This document shows positions 52,531 through 60,540 of a stretch of DNA of 64,000 nucleotides, one piece after another; position 1 is the stretch's first letter; each line of letters starts with the position of its first letter. The position numbers and the translations under genes are program-made. The notes below the pieces were generated by a model. The model worked only from the letters and a program-made list of their open reading frames with translations, was not told the DNA's origin and searched no databases. The DNA lies in assembly GCF_007998985.1 (NCBI RefSeq), contig NZ_CP041659.1, positions 558,001 to 622,000 on the forward strand. Reading direction: 5' to 3'. Source of the stretch: Sphingomonas xanthus (lineage in GTDB: Bacteria; Pseudomonadota; Alphaproteobacteria; Sphingomonadales; Sphingomonadaceae).

Positions 52531-53661
52531 ATGCTGACCCTGACCGACGACCAGCGCATGCTGCAGGACGCGGTTCGGCCGTTCATGGCCGACAAAGGCG
52601 CGATCAAGGCGCAACTTCGCCATTGGCGCGATATCGGCTGCAAGGACGGGTTCGGCCATGGCCTATGGAAACAGTTCGCGGAGCTCGGCCTTACCGGAAT
52701 CCTGATCCCCGAGGCCCGGGGGGGCGCGGGCCTTGGCCAGGTCGAGGCCGGCGTTGTGCTGGAGGAAATCGGCCGCAACCTCACCCCCTCCCCCTTTCTC
52801 ACGACCGCAGTCGCGGCGGTGCGGGCGCTCGACGGCTCGGCCCACGCCGAGCGGTGGTTTCCCGGCATTCTTGCCGCCGACACCGTGGCCGCGCTGGCGA
52901 TCGACGAAGGCAGGCATCACAACCCAGCGCGCATCGCCTGCGCGGCGCGAAGGCAAGGCAACGGCTTCCTTCTCGATGGCGAAAAGCAGTTCGTCGTCCA
53001 TGGCGCGAGCGCGGATCTGATCCTGGTCGCGGCGCGGACCGGCGGAAGCCCGGGCGAAACCGATGGGCTTACCCTGTTCGCCCTCGATCGCGGCATGGCG
53101 GGGGTCGAGATCGACAATGTCGCGCTGGCCGACAGCAGCAAGGCGGCACGGCTCAGGCTGGCCAATGTCGCGGTCGATGCCGACGCCGTGGTCGGCGAGG
53201 TCGACGGCGGTTGGGGTCCCATCTCCCGGGCGCTTGGCGCCGGTCGGGCCGGCGCGGCGGCGGAACTAGTCGGGGTCGCCGCCGGCGCAAGCGAGATGAC
53301 CTTCGATTATCTGAAACAGCGCAAGCAGTTCGGCCGACTAATCGGCGAGTTCCAGGCATTGCAGCACCGCGCCGCGCACCTGTTCGGCGAGATCGAGATC
53401 GCCCGCGCCGCGACGTTCAAGGCCGCGCAGCTGCTCGATGCGCAGGATCAGCGCGCCGAACTGTTCGTCTCGGTGGCCAAGGCCAAGGCGGGCCGAAGCG
53501 CGGCGCTGGCGGTCCAGGAAGGGGTCCAGATGCATGGCGGTATCGGCATGACCGACGAGCATGACATCGGCCTCTACATGAAGCGCGAGGCGGTGCTTGG
53601 CGAACTGTTCGGAAGCCCGCGCTTCCACATGGCCCGGGTGGCCGAGCTCAGCGGCTACTGA
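52531..53661 (+). CDS. Acyl-CoA dehydrogenase, subunit 2 of a probable pair
   Basis: 376 residues. Lacks the classic EPGAGSD motif of its partner: the equivalent region reads NPARIACAARRQGNGFLLDG. It retains the C-terminal YLKQRKQFGRLIGEFQALQH and QMHGGIGMTDEHDIGLYMKR. A degenerate subunit next to a standard one is characteristic of heteromeric acyl-CoA dehydrogenases. Overlaps the convergent thioesterase by 7 bases. Confidence 0.92.
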   Translation: MLTLTDDQRMLQDAVRPFMADKGAIKAQLRHWRDIGCKDGFGHGLWKQFAELGLTGILIPEARGGAGLGQVEAGVVLEEIGRNLTPSPFLTTAVAAVRALDGSAHAERWFPGILAADTVAALAIDEGRHHNPARIACAARRQGNGFLLDGEKQFVVHGASADLILVAARTGGSPGETDGLTLFALDRGMAGVEIDNVALADSSKAARLRLANVAVDADAVVGEVDGGWGPISRALGAGRAGAAAELVGVAAGASEMTFDYLKQRKQFGRLIGEFQALQHRAAHLFGEIEIARAATFKAAQLLDAQDQRAELFVSVAKAKAGRSAALAVQEGVQMHGGIGMTDEHDIGLYMKREAVLGELFGSPRFHMARVAELSGY

Positions 53662-54035
53662 CGGTCGAGGAGGAAGTTGATCCGCGCGGAGGCGATCGGC
53701 CGGGCGCGGTCCTGCTGCCAGGCAAAAGCCTCGACATTGGCGAGCCGCTTGCCAAGCCGCTCGATCACCGCTTCCGCATAGGTGTCCTGTGGGGTCCCGC
53801 CGCGCATATAGTCGACGGTGACGGTGACCGGCTTTTTGCCGATTGCCTCGCCGTCAAGAGCCTCTTCAAGAGCGGTGAAGGCGGCGAACTCCAGCAATCC
53901 GGCGATCGCCCCGCCGTGAAGGAAGCCGGGGCGGCCGACCACATCTTCATGAAAGGGCATGACGAAGCGCAGTCCGCCGTCGGGGCGCTCGGTCCGCAGC
54001 TGGAGCAGGCGGGCATAGGGCGGCAAGTCGGTCAT
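53655..54035 (-). CDS. PaaI-family (hotdog) thioesterase
   Basis: 126 residues. Hotdog-fold motif FLHGGAIAGLLEFAAFTALE (about residues 38-57), then VTVDYMRGG and the closing strand ARPIASARINFLL. Hydrolyses acyl- or aryl-CoA thioesters, consistent with the neighbouring acyl-CoA genes. Shares its end with the upstream dehydrogenase gene but is transcribed from the opposite strand. Confidence 0.9.
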   Translation of the reverse strand: MTDLPPYARLLQLRTERPDGGLRFVMPFHEDVVGRPGFLHGGAIAGLLEFAAFTALEEALDGEAIGKKPVTVTVDYMRGGTPQDTYAEAVIERLGKRLANVEAFAWQQDRARPIASARINFLLDRQ

Positions 54036-54085
54036 CGCGACGCCCTAGCGCAGTCGTATCGGCAGGTCAGCCCCGGTCGTGCGGG

Positions 54086-54235
54086 TCAGCCGCGGGTCTT
54101 GTAGCCGCAGATAATTCCGAGCACGAAGGAGGTGAACAGGGCAAGCTGGATCTTGCCCTCCGGATCAGACCAGTGGAAATAATCCTGGCCCCAGCCGAAC
54201 AGCCAAACGAACATCATGGCGGCAATCGCTACCAT
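54086..54235 (-). CDS. Small two-helix membrane protein, unknown function
   Basis: 49 residues, with AGGA upstream. First hydrophobic segment MVAIAAMMFVWLFGW, a polar WSDPEG turn, then IQLALFTSFVLGIICGY and a basic tail KTRG. The topology (helix, short loop, helix, positive end) and aromatic-rich start are protein-like and the frame has the same GC3 bias as neighbours. Lies between the thioesterase and purS. Confidence 0.6.
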   Translation of the reverse strand: MVAIAAMMFVWLFGWGQDYFHWSDPEGKIQLALFTSFVLGIICGYKTRG

Positions 54236-54379
54236 TGGGTCCTGTTCTCCTCATACGCCCGGCAGGCGCACCGGCGTTCCAGCTTAAGCCACAACGGGGT
54301 AAATATCCGGTAAAGCTTGCCGGGATCGCGGCCAGGCGGCATAGGGCCGCCAACTCCCCAAGCGAAAGGCCTGCCTCCG

Positions 54380-54616
54380 ATGAAAGCCCGCGTCTTCGTC
54401 ACCCTGAAGCCCGGCGTGCTCGACCCTCAGGGCAAGGCTATCCATCATGCGCTCGAGGGGCTGGGGTTTGAGGGCGTCGAGGACGTCCGCGCCGGCAAGC
54501 TGATCGAACTCGACCTTGCCGAGGGCACCAGCGATGACGAGATCGCCGAGATGTGCCGCAAGCTGCTGGCCAACACCGTAATCGAAAATTTCAAGATCGA
54601 GCGGCTCGGCGCATGA
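54380..54616 (+). CDS. purS: Phosphoribosylformylglycinamidine synthase subunit PurS
   Basis: 78 residues from ATG 54380; the frame is open upstream but homology begins [18 protein letters not shown]. The motif [20 protein letters not shown] is typical. PurS scaffolds the PurL-PurQ complex in the three-subunit FGAM synthase. Overlaps purQ by 4 bases (ATGA). purL is not in the window. Confidence 0.95.
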   Translation: MKARVFVTLKPGVLDPQGKAIHHALEGLGFEGVEDVRAGKLIELDLAEGTSDDEIAEMCRKLLANTVIENFKIERLGA

Positions 54617-55278
54617 AGAGCGCGGTCCTCGTCTTTCCCGGCTCGAACTGCGACCGCGACCTTGCAGTCGCGATCGAGCAGATCACCGGCCGCGCACCGG
54701 AGATGGTCTGGCATCGCGATACCGACCTTCCTGAAGGAACGGACCTGATCGCCGTTCCCGGCGGCTTTTCCTATGGCGACTACCTCCGGTCCGGCGCGAT
54801 GGCCGCACGCTCGCCGATCATGGCCGCAGTCGGTGAGGCCGCCGCCAAGGGCGTCCCGGTGCTCGGCATCTGCAACGGCTTCCAGGTGCTGACCGAGGCG
54901 GGGCTCCTGCCGGGCGCGCTGATGCGCAACGCCGGGCTTCACTTCGTCTGCCGTCCGGTCAGGCTGACGGTCGAAAATAGCCAGTCGATCTTCACAAGTC
55001 GCTATCAGGCCGGCGAGCAGATCGTCATCCCCGTCGCCCACCACGACGGCAATTACCAGGCCGATGTCGAAACGCTCGACCGGCTCGAAGGCGAAGGGCG
55101 TGTCGCCTTCCGCTATTCGGGCGAGGTCAACGGATCGGCGCGCAACATCGCCGGGATCGTCAATGCCGCCGGAAACGTCTTGGGCATGATGCCGCACCCC
55201 GAACGCGCGCTTGAGCCTGCACACGGCAATAGCGACGGCCGGCGGTTGTTCGAAGGCCTGCTGGAGGCTGTTGCCTAA
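54613..55278 (+). CDS. purQ: Phosphoribosylformylglycinamidine synthase subunit PurQ
   Basis: 221 residues. Class I glutaminase: [15 protein letters not shown] at the start, nucleophile C87 in [11 protein letters not shown], and the His/Glu pair in MMPHPERAL. Supplies ammonia to PurL for purine synthesis. Translationally coupled to purS. tRNA-Arg follows 55 bases on. Confidence 0.97.
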   Translation: MKSAVLVFPGSNCDRDLAVAIEQITGRAPEMVWHRDTDLPEGTDLIAVPGGFSYGDYLRSGAMAARSPIMAAVGEAAAKGVPVLGICNGFQVLTEAGLLPGALMRNAGLHFVCRPVRLTVENSQSIFTSRYQAGEQIVIPVAHHDGNYQADVETLDRLEGEGRVAFRYSGEVNGSARNIAGIVNAAGNVLGMMPHPERALEPAHGNSDGRRLFEGLLEAVA

Positions 55279-55333
55279 AGCCCCTCTCACCGGCGGCTGG
55301 AAAGCGCCGGCAGACCTGCTATCGGGGCGGCAC

Positions 55334-55410
<77 letters not shown>

Positions 55411-55595
55411 ATCCCGTTGTCCTTCAGTAATAAGGCTGCTCCGGAGCCGCTGAAAGTTGCTCCTCGGTTGGAGTACCTCGTCCGCAACATATTCAGGCCC
55501 GCCCGAAAGCCGCCACGAACTTCTGTGGTGGGCGCGTCGGGACGGTAAGGCGTGTCCATAGGACCCTCTTGGTCTTTTTTTGATCTGCACGTGAA

Positions 55596-55623
55596 TGTCA
55601 GACTCCGACCCATTGCTGACATC
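55596..55623. repeat. Inverted-repeat element with ATGTCAG arms
   Basis: ATGTCAG (55596-55602), 14 bases, CTGACAT (55617-55623). Its right part, CGACCCATTGCTGACAT (55607-55623), recurs with one mismatch at 56209-56225 (CGACCCATTGCGGACAT). The two direct copies flank the lipoprotein gene at 55662. A related dispersed element is, from experience, frequent in sphingomonad genomes. The rest of 55411-55661 shows no gene. Confidence 0.5.
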
Positions 55624-55661
55624 GGGTTGAAGCTTTTTGGCCTTCGTTCCACAGAAGGGCG

Positions 55662-56171
55662 ATGAGAATATGCATCATCTTCCTCGCGCTTCTGGTGGCC
55701 GGATGCGTTACGTCGGCGGGAACGAAGCTTTCTCAAGAAGAGAAGGCGGATTGCCGGGGCGAGAACCCATCCGTTGTCGTGATGGGTTTTGCCTCCTGCT
55801 TGGAATACGGCCGCGTGAAGCCGATGCGCGGTGTGTATTATTCCGGCTTAGAAGAGTCGCGCTTTGTCGCTGGAGATTCCAGAATCAATAGCAAACCGGC
55901 CAACCACGATTTACCGTCATACGACCCTTGGCTCTCTGTCGATGACGATGCGGTGCTCGGTCGCACCGGTAACCCCCAAAGGGTGCCGGGTTGCGCTAGG
56001 GCGTTTTATCTTGAGTTCGACGGCCGTGAGAGCCTTCGTCGCGTTCCCGAACACGAGAGCCATCGCTTCAAGGTGGTCATGGTTGAGCAGCTGCGCGAAG
56101 CAAAATTCCTGGGGTATGTTCGCGCCATGAACACGGAGCTGAAAACGGAATGTCCATCGGGCCGTCCGTAG
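55662..56171 (+). CDS. Putative lipoprotein, unknown function
   Basis: 169 residues. The N-terminus MRICIIFLALLVAGC is a lipoprotein signal with lipobox LVAGC. The remainder is mixed with four further cysteines (CRGE, SCLEYG, GCARAF, TEC), which could pair in the periplasm. I do not recognise a family. Codon use is less GC-biased than in the ribosomal or fatty-acid genes. It lies in the tRNA-Arg-proximal region of unknown genes. Confidence 0.6.
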   Translation: MRICIIFLALLVAGCVTSAGTKLSQEEKADCRGENPSVVVMGFASCLEYGRVKPMRGVYYSGLEESRFVAGDSRINSKPANHDLPSYDPWLSVDDDAVLGRTGNPQRVPGCARAFYLEFDGRESLRRVPEHESHRFKVVMVEQLREAKFLGYVRAMNTELKTECPSGRP

Positions 56172-56225
56172 CGTCTACTTTCGACCCGCTTCAGCCTGCG
56201 GCAGCACACGACCCATTGCGGACAT

Positions 56226-56684
56226 TCAAGTTAGGCCGATGGCTTCAAGGAACTCTGATGCCGCACGGCGCTCTTCGTCGGTGTCTGCGCAATCCAATAA
56301 TGGCCTTAGGTGATACATCAGCAGGTCGGCGTCGCGCTCATTTGCCGGCATCGAAAGACTGATAATGGCAAGTAGCTCGGAAAGGCCGAGAAGTTTCTCA
56401 AACACGCGGTAGGGCCGGTCATGAGCAAAAGGGCTTGCGCCTAGGTAGTGCGTGGCCAATCTCCGATTGTCCTGTTTTCGAAGCGAGACATGGTCGAGCA
56501 ATGTCAGTGCACTGCCCCAATCTGAACTGCCCACCGGATAACGAGCAATGAGCCAATCAGTCGCTTCAGCCGAAGGCATTGTGCGAAGGTCAGCGGCAGC
56601 TTTACGCATCTCTTCATTCATCGCGTAAACACTACCGTCGCTAATGTCCGGTTTCCACCCCTTCCTGCCGCTAGCAGTCTGCAT
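56226..56684 (-). CDS. Hypothetical protein, helical
   Basis: 152 residues if read from 56684; an internal start at 56621 (MNEEMRKAAADLRT) would give 131 and is equally likely. Mostly alpha-helical, soluble and acidic: SAEATDWLIARYPVGSSDWG, FEKLLGLSELLAIISLSM and DEERRAASEFLEAIG. No named family recognised. Its 3' end adjoins the repeated CGACCCATTGC element. Confidence 0.6.
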   Translation of the reverse strand: MQTASGRKGWKPDISDGSVYAMNEEMRKAAADLRTMPSAEATDWLIARYPVGSSDWGSALTLLDHVSLRKQDNRRLATHYLGASPFAHDRPYRVFEKLLGLSELLAIISLSMPANERDADLLMYHLRPLLDCADTDEERRAASEFLEAIGLT

Positions 56685-56948
56685 TTCTCGATGGGTTCGT
56701 TGAGCGAAATGTCGATCTGTGGTAAGCGGATGACTTGCTGCGCGCCGTTCCGGACGTTCCGTCTAGGTCATCGAGCACAATACAGCGCAGTCGCTACCAA
56801 TGCTTGTCCCTACTTGGAGCGTTCGGAAAGAAAACCTTCCCGGGCGGCTCGATAAGTGGATACGAAGACAGCGAGCCGCGGCGCTCCCGTTTTTAGTCAA
56901 TGAGCTGGACTGGCGGGACCTGAACAAGTCAGCGTGCCGCGTCGCGGC

Positions 56949-57242
56949 TCACCTTTGCTTCCGCCAGTCTACGTGCTCTCGATCGGAGGGGCCGACCGTC
57001 GAATGACTGGCACCTTCACGACCGGGACCATAGGTGCGGTACAGGCGTAGCCTGTTCGCCACTGCCTGGGCCAACGCCCTAGCTGCGTCATCCGCTTTGG
57101 CGGCGTTTCGGCCCGCAAGGTCGGCACGAACGGCCTTCCGGCATAGGCGGATCGCAATGTAGGCAAGGTCGGCGACTTCATCGGCCGCCAGCCGCCGCCA
57201 GCCTCGGCCACCATTGTCGGAGGGGTCATCGAATCGCATCAT
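56949..57242 (-). CDS. Possible small hypothetical protein
   Basis: 97 residues, helical pattern (DEVADLAYIAIRLCRKAVRA, ADDAARALAQAVANRLRLY). No clear ribosome-binding site. A 68-residue ORF on the other strand (56800-57006) overlaps its end and is less convincing. The remaining 56685-56948 holds nothing I can support. Confidence 0.35.
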   Translation of the reverse strand: MMRFDDPSDNGGRGWRRLAADEVADLAYIAIRLCRKAVRADLAGRNAAKADDAARALAQAVANRLRLYRTYGPGREGASHSTVGPSDREHVDWRKQR

Positions 57243-57293
57243 CGCAGTTGGAACAATACAGGAACATTTGGCCAGTCTAAATCTGACCCGCGA

Positions 57294-57890
57294 TCAGATT
57301 TCCAGCGCTTCGGACAGCTCCAAGGCATCATCGAGTTCGACGCCGAGATAGCGAACCGTGCTCTCTAGCTTGGTGTGGCCGAGCAGCAGCTGGCAGGCTC
57401 GAAGGTTGCCCGTCTTCCGATAGAGCATCGATACCTTTGTGCGGCGGAGGCTATGTGTCCCGTAAGCCGCGGGCTCGAGGCCGGCCAAAGCGACCCAGCG
57501 CTTCACCAACCGGATGTATTGCCGGGTCGACAGGTGGGCTCCCGGGTGCATCCTGCTCGGAAACAACCATTCAGTCTCGTCTGGCGGACGCTTGCACAGC
57601 CAGGCCATGAGCGATCGCCTCGTCTGCTCGGTAATCTCGAAGTGTACCGGACGCCCGGTCTTCTGCTGCGTGATGATGCTCCGACTTCGCATCGCTCCCG
57701 CGGCCATGATGTCGGAGATCCGGAGGGCCACTACGTCACAGCCTCTCAACTTGCTGTCGATGGCAATGTCGAACATCGCCAGGTCTCGCACCGCTCGTTC
57801 GAGCTGCAGGCGCACCCGGATCGACCAGACATGCATGGCCCTGAGTGGAAGCTTCGCACCGGAGATGCGGGTAGGTGTCGGATGGATCAT
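57294..57890 (-). CDS. Tyrosine recombinase/integrase, short form
   Basis: 198 residues from ATG 57890 (GGAG 6 bases upstream); an open extension reaches 57950. The catalytic set is visible: first Arg in DSKLRGCDVVALR, Lys in ITQQKTGRP, H-x2-R in GTHSLRRTKVS, second His in LLGHTKLES and nucleophile Tyr in TVRYLGVE. The usual N-terminal core-binding domain is very short, so it may rely on a partner or be a relic of an integrase. Its presence after tRNA-Arg suggests site-specific insertion. Confidence 0.85.
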   Translation of the reverse strand: MIHPTPTRISGAKLPLRAMHVWSIRVRLQLERAVRDLAMFDIAIDSKLRGCDVVALRISDIMAAGAMRSRSIITQQKTGRPVHFEITEQTRRSLMAWLCKRPPDETEWLFPSRMHPGAHLSTRQYIRLVKRWVALAGLEPAAYGTHSLRRTKVSMLYRKTGNLRACQLLLGHTKLESTVRYLGVELDDALELSEALEI

Positions 57891-58159
57891 GGCTCGCTCC
57901 GTAATTGTACGGATGACCAACTGACACGAGGCCATCGTGGGCTCGTTCACCGGAGACGAAAGCTACCGCAAAATTTAGGCTGCTAACGGCAGGAATGGGT
58001 GGAAGGCGGTCATTCAACCGTGGTGGCTAAACGACTGCTTTTGGCCGTTAGCTGACCGTCTGCTTTGCGATAGCTCAGGAGCCATTCTTGCCGACTGATA
58101 TCGCAGAATTGGCACGGGAGATTTTCTGGCTGGCACAAACTCCATCTCCGCGTGATCGG

Positions 58160-59035
58160 TCATTTTCCATCTGGCAGAATATCCTCGATGGTGTCCTTTC
58201 CGGTCGCGACGTTGGCTCGGATGCCGCGAATAGTTTTCTCTGATTGGCGCAACTGCCGGGACGTCTGCTGGATCGACGGACGGGCCTCTTCCAACGATCG
58301 GGAAAAATTGTCAGCACCTTCCCCAAAACTGCGAATTCTTGCTCGTGCGCGGGCGACATCGCCGTCAGCGGATTCAATTGACCTGCTAAGTCGCTCGGCT
58401 GTTCGTCCGGCGCCCGAGATTCCGTCCGCCACCATTCGAATGCTGCGAGGTTTGATTGACCTTGTCAGGCGTGAGGCGGTCTTTTCCCATCCAGCGGTCT
58501 GCTCCACCACCCCCTCAAGCGTCGCCGAGATTTTCTGCTGACCTTCGGCGTCGAGACTGTCGACGACTCCGTCGAGCTTACGGGCGACACTCATAGCTTC
58601 CTGCGCGGGGTCGCCACTACTCCGTTTGCTGACCGCTAATATTCGCCCGATATCATCGCGGCCTACCGGATTGATTAGCGGCCCCTCAGAAGACGGAATA
58701 AGTACGAGCGTCGCATCTCCGCTCATCAAGGATCGGCTGATGTCGGCTCGAACACCGCGTCGTATCGGCACCTTTTCATTCAGCGCCAGCGTGATCAAAA
58801 CTATTTCTGGATTGAGCGGGTCGATTGAGATTGCTTCAATTCGACCCACTGGAACGCCTGACAAGGTGACACCGGATCCGACATCCAGGCCTGATACGCT
58901 CTTCGTAAAATGGACATGATAGCGCGCGTCAAGCGACCGCGATTCGCCCGAAATATAAAAAGCGAAAAACGCGAGGCCGAGAAACAGTATTGCCACGACC
59001 GCCAGTACCAACCGGAAGTTGGATCGCGTCTCCAT
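58160..59035 (-). CDS. MlaD/MCE-domain protein
   Basis: 291 residues. N-terminal membrane anchor (FRLVLAVVAILFLGLAFFAFYI), then one MCE domain: YHVHFTKSVSGLDVGSGVTL, GVPVGRIEAISIDP and DATLVLIPSSE. The C-terminal half is a predicted coiled coil (about residues 130-285). MCE proteins form rings or tubes carrying lipids between membranes, normally with MlaE and MlaF; neither is here. Its ATG overlaps the stop of the outer-membrane-channel gene by one base (TAATG), so it is the last gene of the efflux operon. Confidence 0.85.
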   Translation of the reverse strand: METRSNFRLVLAVVAILFLGLAFFAFYISGESRSLDARYHVHFTKSVSGLDVGSGVTLSGVPVGRIEAISIDPLNPEIVLITLALNEKVPIRRGVRADISRSLMSGDATLVLIPSSEGPLINPVGRDDIGRILAVSKRSSGDPAQEAMSVARKLDGVVDSLDAEGQQKISATLEGVVEQTAGWEKTASRLTRSIKPRSIRMVADGISGAGRTAERLSRSIESADGDVARARARIRSFGEGADNFSRSLEEARPSIQQTSRQLRQSEKTIRGIRANVATGKDTIEDILPDGK

Positions 59036-60534
59036 TACCGTCCTGTGTCGCCTCTGCCGGGGGATGGCGGCTGCTGCCAGCCAAGGCCCAGTGATTTCTG
59101 AACAGCAATGAAGCTACCGGTGAGCGCAGCCGTTGCTGCGACAAGATTGCGCCCGGCCTCGAGGCTCTGCCGGTCCGCCTCGAGCGCTTCGCGGAGCGAG
59201 GCAGCTCCAACGTTGTACCGTTGTCGCATCAAAGCAGCGCTTCGGTCGGCGGACGCTTTGATTTCTGCCAACTCGGCAACCGACTGCCGCTGGCGCCCGA
59301 ACCGCGAGAGCGACGATTCCGCGTCCTGGAGCGCGGTCAAGACGGCTTGTCGATACTGGGCCTCAGCTTCGTCCCGCGCTGATCGGGTTTGTCGAAGACG
59401 CGCCAGGCTGCGGCCGAAATCCAGCAATCCCCACTCAATTTGCGGCAAGGCTATCTTGCTCATGTTACCCAAGTCGAAGAGGTCGCCCGGTGAAGCTCCG
59501 CCTATTCCCAAAATTCCCATAAAGCTGATCTTTGGAAGCCGTGCAGCCTCGACAACGCCAATCCTGGCAGTCGCGGCTGCAAGGTTGCGCTCGGCAGCAC
59601 GAATGTCCGGCCGACGGGCGATCAGCGACGCGGGGTCTCCTATTTCGACCGAGGCCGGGGGCAGAGGGATCGAGCCGAGTGGAGCCAGCAAAGGATCCAC
59701 AACGCCGGGTGCTGCGCCGGTCAGCGCCGAAAGCGCGTTGAGATAGACCTCGAGTTCGCCCTGAACCTTCTCGATGTCGGCGTTGGTCGCCCTGAGTTGA
59801 GTTTTGGTTTTTTCGACTTCAAATGCGGTGGTCGCGCCTCGACGAAACCGTTGCTCGGCCAGATCGAGAAGCGTCCGATCAGCATCGGAGGCCAGTCTCA
59901 ACGAAGCCAGACGATGCTGTCGTTCGCGAACGTTCGTGTAGGCTTGGGCGATTTCAGCAGTTAGCTGGACCTGGGCGTCGGCCTCATTGGCGACGGCCGC
60001 GCCAAGCTGGGCGGACGCTGCCTCGGCCGATCGCCGCTTGCCACCCCAAACGTCGATTTCCCAATTTGCGTTGAGGCCGAGATTGAAAAAGTCGATCGTT
60101 GTTCCTGCTTCCGAATCCTCGTCGCCGGTCGGTGGCGAGGTTGGCGGTCCCGACGTCGAGCCGCCACCCTGCTCGAGATCGAGACCCGGCAAGTCGGCGT
60201 AGACATATCTTCCCTGTACAGAGCCCGCCGGGAGTCGATCCGCGCGCTCGAAACGGACGTTTTGCCGAGCCTGCGCAATTCTCGCGCGAGCGGCTTCCAG
60301 TCCCGGATTGCCGGCCAGCGCCCTAGCCTCAAGTGTATTGAGGACGGGATCGTTGAGCGCAGTCCACCATTGCGCCAGTGCCGGCTGGTTCGACGAAGTG
60401 GACTGGGAGGCGCGAACGAAAGTCTCGCCCGGTTTCGCGATGGCAGGAAGGGGCACGGGACCTTTGTAGTTTGGACCGACAGTGCAGCCGCCAAGGGCCA
60501 GCACGGCGAGGATGGGGAGGTAGGCGGTGCGCAT
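59035..60534 (-). CDS. NodT/TolC-like outer-membrane efflux lipoprotein
   Basis: 499 residues. Lipoprotein signal MRTAYLPILAVLALGGC. Two repeats of the outer-membrane factor fold: LNDPVLNTLEARALAGNPGL and IGDPASLIARRPDIRAAERN, with helical-barrel segments such as AEIAQAYTNVRERQHRLASL. A Gly/Pro-rich loop sits at about residues 124-145. The outer-membrane exit duct for the EmrAB-type pump upstream; 6 bases separate it from the permease gene. Confidence 0.92.
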   Translation of the reverse strand: MRTAYLPILAVLALGGCTVGPNYKGPVPLPAIAKPGETFVRASQSTSSNQPALAQWWTALNDPVLNTLEARALAGNPGLEAARARIAQARQNVRFERADRLPAGSVQGRYVYADLPGLDLEQGGGSTSGPPTSPPTGDEDSEAGTTIDFFNLGLNANWEIDVWGGKRRSAEAASAQLGAAVANEADAQVQLTAEIAQAYTNVRERQHRLASLRLASDADRTLLDLAEQRFRRGATTAFEVEKTKTQLRATNADIEKVQGELEVYLNALSALTGAAPGVVDPLLAPLGSIPLPPASVEIGDPASLIARRPDIRAAERNLAAATARIGVVEAARLPKISFMGILGIGGASPGDLFDLGNMSKIALPQIEWGLLDFGRSLARLRQTRSARDEAEAQYRQAVLTALQDAESSLSRFGRQRQSVAELAEIKASADRSAALMRQRYNVGAASLREALEADRQSLEAGRNLVAATAALTGSFIAVQKSLGLGWQQPPSPGRGDTGR

Positions 60535-60540
60535 GAAACC

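Noticed and set aside
52389..53564. 391-residue plus-strand ORF in another frame of the second acyl-CoA dehydrogenase
   Set aside because: Arg/Gly-rich with no motif; the dehydrogenase frame has the family features.
56800..57006. 68-residue plus-strand ORF
   Set aside because: No ribosome-binding site, unusual composition, and it overlaps a slightly better minus-strand frame.
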